The notes under the pieces: model-generated | What the model was told of the DNA's origin: nothing | Database searches by the model: none | The model's input: only the letters and a program-made list of their open reading frames with translations | From: Microbacterium sp. zg-Y625 | GTDB taxonomy: Bacteria > Actinomycetota > Actinomycetes > Actinomycetales > Microbacteriaceae | Length of the DNA stretch: 64,000 nt | Reading direction: 5' to 3' | NCBI RefSeq assembly: GCF_030246925.1 | Contig: NZ_CP126740.1 | Coordinates: forward strand, 2,914,001 to 2,978,000 | Translations under genes and position numbers: made by a program | Shown: positions 8,563 to 17,051 of the stretch, in pieces | How positions within the stretch are numbered: the first letter of the stretch is position 1 | Layout: every line of letters begins with the position of its first letter

Positions 8563-9819
8563 ATGCGGTTTAGCTCCACGCGCCGGCACCGGCGCATTTT
8601 GACCGGCGTCACGGCCATCGTCGCCGTCGGCGCACTGACGGCGTGTGCGGGGACATCGGGGGGCGGAGAAGAAGTCGGCTCGGCGGAGGCCTGGCTGGAC
8701 GAACTCGAGCCGCGCGTGCTCAAGCTCGCGGACTTCTCCGGTGACCAGACCGCCAACTTCGGCGCGGCCATGGTCGAGTGGGAAGAGGCGATCACAGAGT
8801 TCACGGACGGAAAGATCACGTTCGAGAACTACTGGTCCAGCTCGCTGCTGAACGCCACCGACACCCTCCCCGGCGTACGTGACGGCGTTGCCGACATCGG
8901 ACTGATCATCGCAACCACCTACCCCCAGGAACTTCCGGTCGGGACGTGGCTCAGCGGGCTCGGCGGGGCACTCAGCGGTTCGACCGTGCACGATGTGGCG
9001 GCCGGCGGTGCCGCATCGCTCGAGAATTCGTGGACCTTCGATGCTCTCACCGATGAGTACGCAGCGAACAACCTCAAAATCCTGCAGTCGACGTCGACAC
9101 CCGCATACAACCTGCTGTGCACGAAGCCCATCGACAGCCTCGCGGACGCCGCGGGCGCCCTCACCCGCTCGTCCGGCGAAGTCTGGACGAACACGGCGGA
9201 GGCGCTCGGGATGACAACGGTGAGCCTGCCGTTCAACGAGGCGTACGAGGGCCTCCAGCGGGGGGTGATCGACTGCATGATCATCAACCCGAACCAGTAC
9301 GTCAGCGGTCTCATCCTCAAGGACGTCGCCCCCGAGTACGTACCCGTCACGTTCGCGCAGCTGCAGGCCTCGACGTGGGTGATCAACCTCGACGTATGGG
9401 AGAGCTTCCCGCCGGAGCTGCAGGACTTCATCACGGAAGAGTCCGCCAGGACGGCGTACAAGATTTGGCAGGGCTACCTCGACATCGAGGCGGGGGCCGG
9501 CGAAGTCATCGCCGCGGGCGAGGAAGTGCGGACCCACGACGTGTCCGAGCTCGAGGACATGGCCGCCGCGCAGCGCGCGAAGGCACTGGAGGGCATGGCC
9601 GAGTCGGCCCCCGCGGCCGTCTCTGATCCGCAGGCTGTCATCGACGAGTACCGCGAGCGGGTCCAGTACTGGACCGACGCACTCACCGAGGAGGGCTACG
9701 AGGTGACCGCCCGTGACCCCGACGCCATCCTCGAAGCCTTCGCGGGCCTGCGCGACGTCGACCTCAGCGGGTACTACGAGAAGTTCGAGAGCGAGTTCGT
9801 TCAGTCCCAGCTGAAGTGA
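8563..9819 (+). CDS. TRAP transporter solute-binding lipoprotein (DctP type)
   Basis: 418-residue extracytoplasmic binding protein of a tripartite ATP-independent periplasmic transporter; such proteins usually capture carboxylates and related acids. ATG 8563 has AAAGGGA upstream. A basic N-terminus and hydrophobic stretch end in the lipobox LTAC with Cys28 as predicted lipid anchor. The body shows the DctP fold pattern (DTLPGVRDGVADIG, then TFAQLQASTWVINLDVWESF). It is first of a four-gene unit with the small permease, large permease and an acyl-CoA ligase, so the cargo is probably the organic acid that the island degrades. The cargo is not identifiable from sequence. Confidence 0.9.
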   Translation: MRFSSTRRHRRILTGVTAIVAVGALTACAGTSGGGEEVGSAEAWLDELEPRVLKLADFSGDQTANFGAAMVEWEEAITEFTDGKITFENYWSSSLLNATDTLPGVRDGVADIGLIIATTYPQELPVGTWLSGLGGALSGSTVHDVAAGGAASLENSWTFDALTDEYAANNLKILQSTSTPAYNLLCTKPIDSLADAAGALTRSSGEVWTNTAEALGMTTVSLPFNEAYEGLQRGVIDCMIINPNQYVSGLILKDVAPEYVPVTFAQLQASTWVINLDVWESFPPELQDFITEESARTAYKIWQGYLDIEAGAGEVIAAGEEVRTHDVSELEDMAAAQRAKALEGMAESAPAAVSDPQAVIDEYRERVQYWTDALTEEGYEVTARDPDAILEAFAGLRDVDLSGYYEKFESEFVQSQLK

Positions 9820-9883
9820 CCTCAGGAGCCCCGGTGTGTCCCGCGGGACCGCCGGGGCTCCCCTTCCACGAAGGAGTGCGCGC

Positions 9884-10459
9884 ATGAGCGACACAGACGC
9901 GGGCAGCGCAGCCGACGTCGAGACGCGGCGGCTGCCGTTGGCGATCAGGGTGGTCGACCGGCTGAGCGATATCGCCGGCACCGGTGCGGCGATCGCCCTC
10001 GCCCTGCTCACCCTCAACGTGATCGTCGACGTCGTCGCGCGCACCCTCTTCGGCCGTCCGCTGGCCGGCACGCTCGAGCTCACCACGTACTGGTGGATGC
10101 CGGGACTCGTGCTGTTGTCCTTCCCCTACGCTGAGCGATTGCAGGAGCACATCAAGGTCACCATGGTCTTGGAGGCCCTCCCCCTGCCGGTCCGGCGCAT
10201 CGTCGAGGGGACGATTGCCGCTCTCGTTGCCGCACTGCTGGCAGCCCTGGCCGTCTTCACCCTGCAGGATGCGCTTGCCAGCGCAGCCCTGGGGCAGACC
10301 ACCAACTCCAACCCCCCGATCGCCGTGTGGCCCTTCAAGTTCGTCGCCGTCGCAGGCATCGCGCTGCTCGCACTGCAAAGCGCCGCCACCTCGTTCCGAT
10401 TCTTCAGCGGCCGGCTCCCACGGCGGGACGCGCTCCTGACCGAGGCGGACGTCCTGTGA
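9884..10459 (+). CDS. TRAP transporter small permease (DctQ type)
   Basis: 191-residue membrane protein with four predicted transmembrane helices, the small integral subunit that pairs with the large TRAP permease. ATG 9884 follows AAGGAG. The family's second-helix region (ELTTYWWMPGLVLLSFPYA) and the following basic loop (ERLQEHIKV) are present. Its stop overlaps the GTG of the large permease, indicating translational coupling. Confidence 0.88.
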   Translation: MSDTDAGSAADVETRRLPLAIRVVDRLSDIAGTGAAIALALLTLNVIVDVVARTLFGRPLAGTLELTTYWWMPGLVLLSFPYAERLQEHIKVTMVLEALPLPVRRIVEGTIAALVAALLAALAVFTLQDALASAALGQTTNSNPPIAVWPFKFVAVAGIALLALQSAATSFRFFSGRLPRRDALLTEADVL

Positions 10460-11952
10460 GCGCGCCCGTCCCCCTCAGCACGCGCGCCACACGCACGCCG
10501 TCCCCGTTCCGCGACCACCGCGGCGGCGGGATCGGCTTCGGCATCAGCGTCGCGGTCACCGTCCTGTGCACGGCGCTGGTCCTCTTCGCCGACCTCCCCA
10601 ACACCACCCTCGGAGTCCTGGTCGTCGTGCTGGGCATCACCCTCACGCTGGTCGGGCTACCCGTGGGGATGGCCATGCTCGGGTCGGCTCTCATCGGCCT
10701 GTGGGCGATCGGCGGCCCGCGCGTCGTCACCTCGACGATGCAGCAGGCGGCGTTCGGTTCCGCCGACTCCTGGTCCTACAGCGTCATCCCCCTCTTCGTG
10801 CTGATGGGGACGCTGCTGTGGAAGTCCGGCCTCACCGCGAGCGCCTTCGAGGCGGCACGTCAGTGGCTCGGCAACGTGCCGGGCGGCCTGGCAGTCGCCA
10901 CGAACTTCGCCGGAGCGGGACTCGCTGCGGGAAGCGGAAGCACAATCGGCATCACCTTCGCGCTGGGGCGGGTCGCCATCCCGGAGATGATGCGGGCTGG
11001 TTACCGCCCGTCGCTCGCAGTGGGCACCGTGGCCGCAGCCGGCGCACTCGGCCAGATCATCCCCCCCAGCCTGCTCCTGGTGATCTACGCCGGAGCGGCG
11101 TCGGTACCCGCCGGACCGCAGCTTCTCGCGGGTATCGTGCCGGGCATCATCCTCGCCGTGATGTTCGCCATCATGATCGCCGCTCGGGCCGCGATCTCGC
11201 CCACCTTGGCCCCGCGGGCAGACCTCCGCGATGTGACGTGGGCGACCCGGGTTCGGTCCCTGGGCGGCATCGTTCCCATCGCCGCCGTCGTGGCGATCGT
11301 CGTGGGTGGCCTCCTGTTCGGTGTATTCACGGCGACCGAATCCGCCGCGATCGGCGCCCTCGCCGCCCTCACGTTCGGAGCCGTGAACGTGCTGATGCGC
11401 GAGAAGTCCTGGCGCGCGGTGGGTCGCATGGTGAAGGACTCGGTGATCCCGACGCTGGCGAGCACCGGGTCGATCTTCCTGTTGATCCTGGGGATCGAGG
11501 TCCTGACCCGCACCCTCGCCCTCAGCCAGGTCGCGAGCTCGCTCGCCCAGCTGATCGTGGACCTCGAGCTCGGGCGCGTCGAGCTCCTCCTGCTCCTCAT
11601 CGTCTTCTACCTCATCCTCGGCATGTTCATGGATGAACTGGCCATGATGCTCCTGACGATCCCGATCCTTATCGGGCCGGTTCAGCAGGCCGGCGTCGAC
11701 CCCATCTGGTTCGGAGTCTTCCTCGTCCTCATGGCCGAGATCGGAATGCTCATGCCGCCGCTCGGGATCCTGCCCTTCATCGTCCATCGCATCGCCTCGG
11801 ATCCGGCCGTCAACCTCGGACGGGACATCCCCCTCACCGCCGTCTTCAAGGGCGTGATCTGGTTCGCCGGCACAGCGCTGCTGCTGGTACTGCTGATCAT
11901 CTTCGTACCGGACCTGGTCACGTGGCTTCCGCAGCTGAGCTCGGCACGATGA
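10456..11952 (+). CDS. TRAP transporter large permease (DctM type)
   Basis: 498-residue polytopic membrane protein, about 12 helices, the ion-coupled translocating subunit of the TRAP system. GTG 10456 overlaps the dctQ stop (GTGA). Recognisable DctM stretches include the glycine-rich GAGLAAGSGSTIGITFALG with IPEMMRAGYRPSLA, and the IIPPS loop. The C-terminal half repeats the pattern (LGMFMDELAMMLLTIPI). Its end overlaps the next gene's ATG by 4 nt, tying uptake to CoA activation in one transcript. Confidence 0.9.
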   Translation: MSAPVPLSTRATRTPSPFRDHRGGGIGFGISVAVTVLCTALVLFADLPNTTLGVLVVVLGITLTLVGLPVGMAMLGSALIGLWAIGGPRVVTSTMQQAAFGSADSWSYSVIPLFVLMGTLLWKSGLTASAFEAARQWLGNVPGGLAVATNFAGAGLAAGSGSTIGITFALGRVAIPEMMRAGYRPSLAVGTVAAAGALGQIIPPSLLLVIYAGAASVPAGPQLLAGIVPGIILAVMFAIMIAARAAISPTLAPRADLRDVTWATRVRSLGGIVPIAAVVAIVVGGLLFGVFTATESAAIGALAALTFGAVNVLMREKSWRAVGRMVKDSVIPTLASTGSIFLLILGIEVLTRTLALSQVASSLAQLIVDLELGRVELLLLLIVFYLILGMFMDELAMMLLTIPILIGPVQQAGVDPIWFGVFLVLMAEIGMLMPPLGILPFIVHRIASDPAVNLGRDIPLTAVFKGVIWFAGTALLLVLLIIFVPDLVTWLPQLSSAR

Positions 11953-13592
11953 GTCGCGATAGACACAGCGCGTCCACTCGGCTGCCCGCCTGCGACCCCC
12001 TCGATCACTTCGGACCCCAGACAGTGGCACGGTGGCACGGCGCCGGGTACTGGACCGGAGAGCGCATCGGTTGGACGCTCGAACGGCGCGCCGACTCCTG
12101 GCCGCACCGCACCGCGGCCATCACCGCGGGCGGGCACTGGACCTACGCGGAGCTGCAACGTCTCGCGGCCGCTGTCGCGCGTACCCTCGTCGCGCGGGGC
12201 GTGCGCGCCGGCGACGTGGTGGCCTGGATGCTGCCGACGACGCCGGAGGCGATCGCCGTAGCATCGGCCATCTGGCGGATCGGCGCCGTCAGCGCGCCGC
12301 TCGTGCCGATCTGGGGCCCTCTCGAAGTGACGGTCGTCCTCGACCAGCTGCGCCCCGCGGCGATCATCACGAACGCCCAGATCCGCGGGCGGGACCTCCC
12401 GGGCGAGCTCGATAGCGCACTGGACACCATCGGGCACTCCCCGGCGACGCGGCTCCTGGTGCGCGGGGGCGCGGCGGGGTGGGGCAGCGCCGATGCAGAG
12501 GGCCCGGGCAGCCTCCCGGAACGCGTCGAGCCCGGCGCGCCCGGGGATCCGTCACTGATCCTGTTCACCTCGGGGAGCGAATCCAGCCCCAAGGGCGTCG
12601 TCCACACCGGCGCGGGCCTCACGCACGAGGTGCGGGCATGCATCGGCGAGTGGGGGGTGACGTTTCGTGACCGCATGTTCATGGCATCCCCCATGACCCA
12701 CATCACAGGGCTCCTCCAGGGCTTCCTCATCCCGGCGCGCGTGGGTGGCGCGGCGATCCTGATGGACAGGTGGGATGCCGCGGAGGCGGTGACGCTCATC
12801 GAACGCCATCGCGCCACCTACATGGCAGGAGCCACACCTTTCCTGCGAGAGCTGCTTCAGGCTTATGCCGCCTCGGGTCGGGATTCCTCGGCCCTCGTCC
12901 AGTATTGCTGCGGCGGCGCGGCGGTCCCCCCGCACCTGATCCGCGATGCCGACGCCCTCGGCGTGACGGCGTACCGCGCTTGGGGAATGACCGAGCTGCC
13001 CACTGCCACCCTGTCCAGTGAACTGGATTCGCTCGACGCACGGGCGGACACGGATGGGCGGCTCGCACCCGGCGTCGAACTGCGTGTGCTCGACGACGAG
13101 GGAGCGGAGCTGCCCACCGGTGAGGTCGGTGCCCTACACCTGCGCGCACCGGAGATGATGGTCGGCTACCTACGGGAGGACCTGACCCGTGCGGTCATCG
13201 GCGACGGCGGATGGCTCGACACCGGCGACGTGGGATGGATCGGCCAGGACGGATATGTCCGCGTCAGCGGGCGGACGAAGGACATCATCAATCGAGGCGG
13301 CGAGAAGTTCAGCTCGAGGGAGATCGAGGATCTCGTGTCGCGGCATCCCGATGTAGAGGCGGTCGCAATCGTCGCCGTACCGGGAGGGCGACTGGGCGAG
13401 CGGATCGGCGCTCTCGTCGTCTCCCCACGACCGGACCTCACCCTCGCGGAGCTCGGCGCGTTCGTGACGGCGCTGGGCGCGGCGAAACAGAAGCAGCCCG
13501 AGCACCTCGTGATCGTGGCGGAGATCCCCTCGACCAGTACGGGCAAGGTGGACAAGCGGGCAGCTCTCGCACTCTTCCCTGACGACGACTGA
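11949..13592 (+). CDS. acyl-CoA synthetase (cyclohexanecarboxylate-CoA ligase-like)
   Basis: 547-residue class I adenylate-forming enzyme making an acyl-CoA from a free acid, ATP and CoA. Motifs in order: phosphate loop LFTSGSESSPKGVVHT, A5 motif YRAWGMTE, A7 TGDVGWIGQDGYV, hinge GRTKDIINRGGEK, and catalytic lysine in STGKVDKRAAL. ATG 11949 overlaps the TRAP permease stop. Fusion into the transport operon suggests that the imported acid is activated at once. Overall style resembles ligases for cyclohexanecarboxylate and medium-chain acids; the exact substrate is inferred only from context. Confidence 0.85.
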   Translation: MSRDRHSASTRLPACDPLDHFGPQTVARWHGAGYWTGERIGWTLERRADSWPHRTAAITAGGHWTYAELQRLAAAVARTLVARGVRAGDVVAWMLPTTPEAIAVASAIWRIGAVSAPLVPIWGPLEVTVVLDQLRPAAIITNAQIRGRDLPGELDSALDTIGHSPATRLLVRGGAAGWGSADAEGPGSLPERVEPGAPGDPSLILFTSGSESSPKGVVHTGAGLTHEVRACIGEWGVTFRDRMFMASPMTHITGLLQGFLIPARVGGAAILMDRWDAAEAVTLIERHRATYMAGATPFLRELLQAYAASGRDSSALVQYCCGGAAVPPHLIRDADALGVTAYRAWGMTELPTATLSSELDSLDARADTDGRLAPGVELRVLDDEGAELPTGEVGALHLRAPEMMVGYLREDLTRAVIGDGGWLDTGDVGWIGQDGYVRVSGRTKDIINRGGEKFSSREIEDLVSRHPDVEAVAIVAVPGGRLGERIGALVVSPRPDLTLAELGAFVTALGAAKQKQPEHLVIVAEIPSTSTGKVDKRAALALFPDDD

Positions 13593-13631
13593 CACGCGAC
13601 CGCATCGGCGATCGCGGTGATGGTCCGCAGG

Positions 13632-14135
13632 TCACCGGCTCGCGGCCGCCTCGGCCTTCAACGCGGCGGGCGAAACGTGCACGAGCGTCTGACGGCACGC
13701 GGTCGCGACGACCACGCCGAACTGATTGCGCATCGTGTGACGGAACTGGACGACCCCCTGGCCCGGCCGCGACGCCGACCGCCGCTTGGACTCCACGAGG
13801 GTCTCCGCGGCGAGGGTGTCGCCGTGGCGCACGGGCGCGGGAAAGGCGATCTCGGAGAACCCCAGGTTGGCGACGATCGTGCCGGCAGTCAGCTGCGACA
13901 CCGAGAGGCCGACCATGGTCGAAAGGGTGAACATGCTGTTCACGAGGCGCTCCCCGAACTCCGTCCCTGCAGACCAGTCAGCGTCGAGATGCAGCGCCTG
14001 GGTGTTCATGGTCAGAGTCGTGAAGAGCACGTTGTCGGTCTCGGTCACAGTGCGTGCAGGGCTGTGCACGTACACGACACCTTCCTCCATCTCGTCGAAG
14101 TACAGGCCGCGCTGCTCGATCCTGGTGGCACTCAC
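13632..14135 (-). CDS. MaoC-like hotdog dehydratase
   Basis: 167-residue single-hotdog protein of the MaoC / mesaconyl-CoA hydratase group, expected to hydrate or dehydrate an acyl-CoA. GTG 14135 is preceded by GGAGGA. Visible family features: FDEMEEG near the N-terminus, ETDNVLFTTLTMNTQALHLD (equivalent of the Asp/His hydratase segment; an asparagine and a histidine are present) and NLGFSEIAFPAPVRHGDTL. It converges on the transporter-ligase operon and diverges from the flavin reductase, sharing AT-rich site b. Confidence 0.75.
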   Translation of the reverse strand: MSATRIEQRGLYFDEMEEGVVYVHSPARTVTETDNVLFTTLTMNTQALHLDADWSAGTEFGERLVNSMFTLSTMVGLSVSQLTAGTIVANLGFSEIAFPAPVRHGDTLAAETLVESKRRSASRPGQGVVQFRHTMRNQFGVVVATACRQTLVHVSPAALKAEAAASR

Positions 14136-14180
14136 CCGCCGTCCTCCTCAACGTCTGTGAACCCCTGGCGCGGGGATGGT

Positions 14181-14203
14181 TATCTGTATAATCTATTACA
14201 TTA
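14181..14203. promoter_or_regulatory. AT-rich island motif, site b, with TATAAT box
   Basis: On the minus strand it reads ATAATGTAATAGATTATAC, an island-motif copy with one extra base. On the plus strand TATAAT lies at 14187-14192, 10 nt before the ATG at 14203, a spacing that would start the transcript at or next to the ATG (leaderless). No Shine-Dalgarno sequence precedes the ATG. Confidence 0.55.
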
Positions 14204-15405
14204 TGAGCGACACAGTGGTCAGCCCAGAGGACGCCCGCCGATTCCGATCCGTGATGGGACATTTTCCGACGGGCGTGTGCGTCGTCACTGCAGTGGACGC
14301 GGACGGGACCCCCGTGGGAATGGCCGTCGGGTCCTTCACTTCCGTCTCCCTCGATCCGCCGCTCGTCGCCTTCCTCCCCGACCGGTCCTCGACGACATTT
14401 CCCCGCATCCGCGAGGCGGCGTCGTTCTGCGTGAACGTACTCTCCGCCGATCAGGAGCCGGTGTGTCGGACTTTCGCCTCGCGCGGGGCCGACAAGTTCG
14501 CGACCGTCGGATGGCGTCCCGCCCCGTCCGGCGCCCCGATCCTCGACGGGGTCGTGGCGTGGATCGACTGCCGGCCCGACACCCTGCACGAAGCCGGCGA
14601 TCATTTCATCTGCGTCGGCCGCGTGACCGATCTGGCCGTGGAGAACCCCACGCTCCCACTCCTGTTCTTCCAGGGCGGATACGGCGCGTTCTCCCTCGGC
14701 TCGCTTGTGATCGGCGCCCGCCCGGGCCTGACCGAGCACATCGTGCGTGCCGACCGTGCTCGCGACGAGATGGAGTCTCTGGCCGCCCGCACCGGCGTCG
14801 AGGTGCTCGCCCTGGCCCCGGCCGACGATGCGTTCGTTCTGGTGGCATCCGCGTCCCCCGACGGCACGCCGTCGCCTCACCGCATCGGGGTTTCGATGCC
14901 CATGGCTCCGCCCGCGGGGCGCGTGTTCGTCGCCTGGGCAGGACGGGAGCGGATCGAGCAGTGGTACCAGCGGAGCCACGAGCCGCTCACGGCCGAGGAG
15001 CGCCGTGCGCTCGACGAGGAACTCGACGCGGTACGCGAGCATGGGTGGACGCCCGCGTTCTCTTCGGAGCGCATGGACGATCTGTGGCACACGATCGGCC
15101 GCATCGGGGAGGTGGGCCAGACGCCCTCCCTCGTCCGCCACGTCGCGGAGGTCATCTCACACCTCGAACGTCACAGCACGCCTGCCGACGTCACGGAGGA
15201 CACGGCCGGCAGCGTTCAGGCGGTAATGGCTCCGGTCTTCGGGCCCAACGGTGACGTCGTCCTCAAGCTGTCACTGACGGGCATCCCCGCGGGCGCGACG
15301 CTGGAGCGGATCCATAACCTGCGCGACGAACTGCTGGCGGCATGCGCCCGCGTCACGACCGCGCTGGGCGGTCAGCGCCCGCCGGTTGCTTCTCGTATGA
15401 ACTGA
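14203..15405 (+). CDS. flavin reductase fused to an IclR-type effector domain
   Basis: 400-residue protein. Residues about 8-170 form a flavin reductase / HpaC-type FMN-binding split barrel (FRSVMGHFPTGVCVVTA, VGSFTSVSLDPPLVAF, FCVNVLSADQ, HFICVGRV). Such enzymes reduce free FMN or FAD with NAD(P)H for a partner monooxygenase. From about residue 190 the sequence follows an IclR C-terminal ligand-binding domain: ESLAARTGVEVLALAP, RIGVSMPMAPPAGRVFVAW, LDAVREHGW and VQAVMAPVFGPNGDVV. No helix-turn-helix is present. The fusion could make reductase activity effector-dependent. The likely partner is the LLM monooxygenase at 19416. The 3' end overlaps the convergent hydrolase gene by 53 bp. Confidence 0.8.
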   Translation: MSDTVVSPEDARRFRSVMGHFPTGVCVVTAVDADGTPVGMAVGSFTSVSLDPPLVAFLPDRSSTTFPRIREAASFCVNVLSADQEPVCRTFASRGADKFATVGWRPAPSGAPILDGVVAWIDCRPDTLHEAGDHFICVGRVTDLAVENPTLPLLFFQGGYGAFSLGSLVIGARPGLTEHIVRADRARDEMESLAARTGVEVLALAPADDAFVLVASASPDGTPSPHRIGVSMPMAPPAGRVFVAWAGRERIEQWYQRSHEPLTAEERRALDEELDAVREHGWTPAFSSERMDDLWHTIGRIGEVGQTPSLVRHVAEVISHLERHSTPADVTEDTAGSVQAVMAPVFGPNGDVVLKLSLTGIPAGATLERIHNLRDELLAACARVTTALGGQRPPVASRMN

Positions 15406-16198
15406 TCCAGCCGTACTGCAGGGATGCGGTGAGCACCGGGTCTTCGAAGTAGTACACGTGCCCGGCGCCTCCGATGACCACCAGCCGGGATCCTTCGATG
15501 CTGCGGTGGAGATGCCGGGCGTTCTCCGCGGTCGTCATGATGTCCTCAGCGCCCGCTGTGATCAGGGTCGGGGCAGTGATGGCGGCCAGGTCGTCCGGCG
15601 ACATGTCGTGCCCCCAGATGGCATGGACGTGGCCGAGATAGTTCCGCTTCGAGAACCCCCGCGCGTGGTTGACCACGTCGCCGGGCAGCGGCGCCTGCAA
15701 ACCGGCCGAGCCCGCCGCCCACAGCCGCAGGAAGGACCGAATGTACTCGGGGGCGTCTGCGAGACCGGATTCGAGGAGCTGCAGCCGGAACCGACCCGTC
15801 TCCACCGTGCGCTGATCCAGCTTCGCCGCAGTCGCATGCAGCGTGAGCGTGCGAATCAGATCGGGCCGCATGGCCGCCAACCGCATGGCGATGAACCCTC
15901 CCATGGAGACGCCGCAGACGTGTACAGGGCCTTCACCGAGTGCCTCGATGAGCGCGGCGGCATCCTGGGCCAGGTCCTCGACCGTGAGGGACTCGTCATC
16001 AACGTCTGAGGCGGCCCCCGTCCCGCGGTTGTCGTACGCCACACAGGTCACGTGCGGCGCGAGTTCGTCGATGAGCGCATTCCACGCTCCCTTGCCGGTG
16101 CCGCCGCCCATGATCATCAGCAGCGTCGACCCCGCTCCCCGGCGCACGATTTCCGTCGTGAACCGCGGCGTGTGAATCGTCTCGATGATATTGTCCAC
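15353..16198 (-). CDS. alpha/beta hydrolase (lactonase/esterase-like)
   Basis: 281-residue alpha/beta hydrolase. The catalytic triad is visible: nucleophile Ser in GVSMGG, acid Asp in TAGAEDI, base His in GGAGHVYYF; DNRGTGAASD carries the usual loop. GTG 16198 is used. Last gene of the minus-strand operon LLM monooxygenase - enoyl-CoA hydratase - acyl-CoA ligase - SDR - hydrolase. It is a close paralogue of the hydrolase at 24634 (shared PVHCGVSMGG-like core PVHVCGVSMGG and DNRG.GAASDV). In that company, hydrolysis of a lactone or ester formed by the monooxygenase, or of a ring 1,3-diketone, is a reasonable guess. Confidence 0.82.
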   Translation of the reverse strand: MDNIIETIHTPRFTTEIVRRGAGSTLLMIMGGGTGKGAWNALIDELAPHVTCVAYDNRGTGAASDVDDESLTVEDLAQDAAALIEALGEGPVHVCGVSMGGFIAMRLAAMRPDLIRTLTLHATAAKLDQRTVETGRFRLQLLESGLADAPEYIRSFLRLWAAGSAGLQAPLPGDVVNHARGFSKRNYLGHVHAIWGHDMSPDDLAAITAPTLITAGAEDIMTTAENARHLHRSIEGSRLVVIGGAGHVYYFEDPVLTASLQYGWISSYEKQPAGADRPARS

Positions 16199-16255
16199 GT
16201 CACCAGCCCCTCTCGCCCGGGTGTCGTCGCGACGCCGGCCCGCGCCGGTGCGTGC

Positions 16256-17050
16256 TCAGGGGAGGTCGCGGATCGTGCCACCGTCGACGGCGATCGCCAC
16301 GCCTGTCGTCCAGCTCGATGCCTCCGAGCACAGGAAGACCACCGTTTTCGCGACCTCTTCGGGGGCGCCCGTGCGACCCATCGCGATGGGCTGCAACTGC
16401 AGCATCCGTTTCTCCACGTCTTCGACCGAGACCCCCATGTGCTCGGCTGCGGAGGCGTATCCCGAGAGCACGCTCTCGCTGCGGGTGAGTCCTGGCAGGA
16501 CGCAGTTGGCGGTGATGCCGTACTTCGCATAGGACCGGGAGATCGCACGGGTAGCGTGCATGAGTGCGGCCTTGGCGGCCCCGTAGGACGCGAACCGCGG
16601 ATCGGGGTCCCGCCCGGCGGTGGAGGCGATCGTGATGATCCGGCCCCACCCGGCGCCCTGCATCGTGGGAATGCAGACCAGAGACAGCCGTACGGCGCTG
16701 AGGGTGTTCACGCGGTACGCCTCCGCCCACGATTCGTCCGAGAAGGCCCGCAGATGCTCGCCGCTCGAGACCCCCGCCGCATTGATCACGCCGTCGATGC
16801 GACCGAACGCCTCGAGCGCCGCATCGCGGATCCGTTCGCTCGAGCTCTCGTCCGCCACGTCGGCGGCGACGGTCGCGACCTCGCCACCCGCGGAGCGCAG
16901 CGTCGCGGCGAGGGCCTCCAGCTTGTCGACGGAGCGCGCGACCGCCACGACACACGCCCCCTCCTGCACGAGGATCTCCGCGCTCGCGCGGCCGATGCCC
17001 GCGCTCGCGCCGGTCACGATCACAACCCGCTCGTCAAGTCCGAGGTCCAT
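16256..17050 (-). CDS. SDR family oxidoreductase
   Basis: 264-residue classical SDR: cofactor motif TGASAGIG, INAAG, serine in TIASTAG, active-site YGAAKAALM (YxxxK), C-terminal AVDGGTI. The NAD(P)-dependent substrate is unknown; a hydroxyacyl-CoA or ring alcohol would fit. ATG 17050 lies 1 nt after the ligase stop, with GGAGAG in the ligase 3' end, so the genes are co-translated. Confidence 0.85.
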   Translation of the reverse strand: MDLGLDERVVIVTGASAGIGRASAEILVQEGACVVAVARSVDKLEALAATLRSAGGEVATVAADVADESSSERIRDAALEAFGRIDGVINAAGVSSGEHLRAFSDESWAEAYRVNTLSAVRLSLVCIPTMQGAGWGRIITIASTAGRDPDPRFASYGAAKAALMHATRAISRSYAKYGITANCVLPGLTRSESVLSGYASAAEHMGVSVEDVEKRMLQLQPIAMGRTGAPEEVAKTVVFLCSEASSWTTGVAIAVDGGTIRDLP

Positions 17051-17051
17051 G

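Noticed and set aside
13617..15254. Plus-strand ORF of 545 codons
   Set aside because: Runs antisense to the MaoC gene and out of frame with the flavin reductase; Arg-rich shadow.
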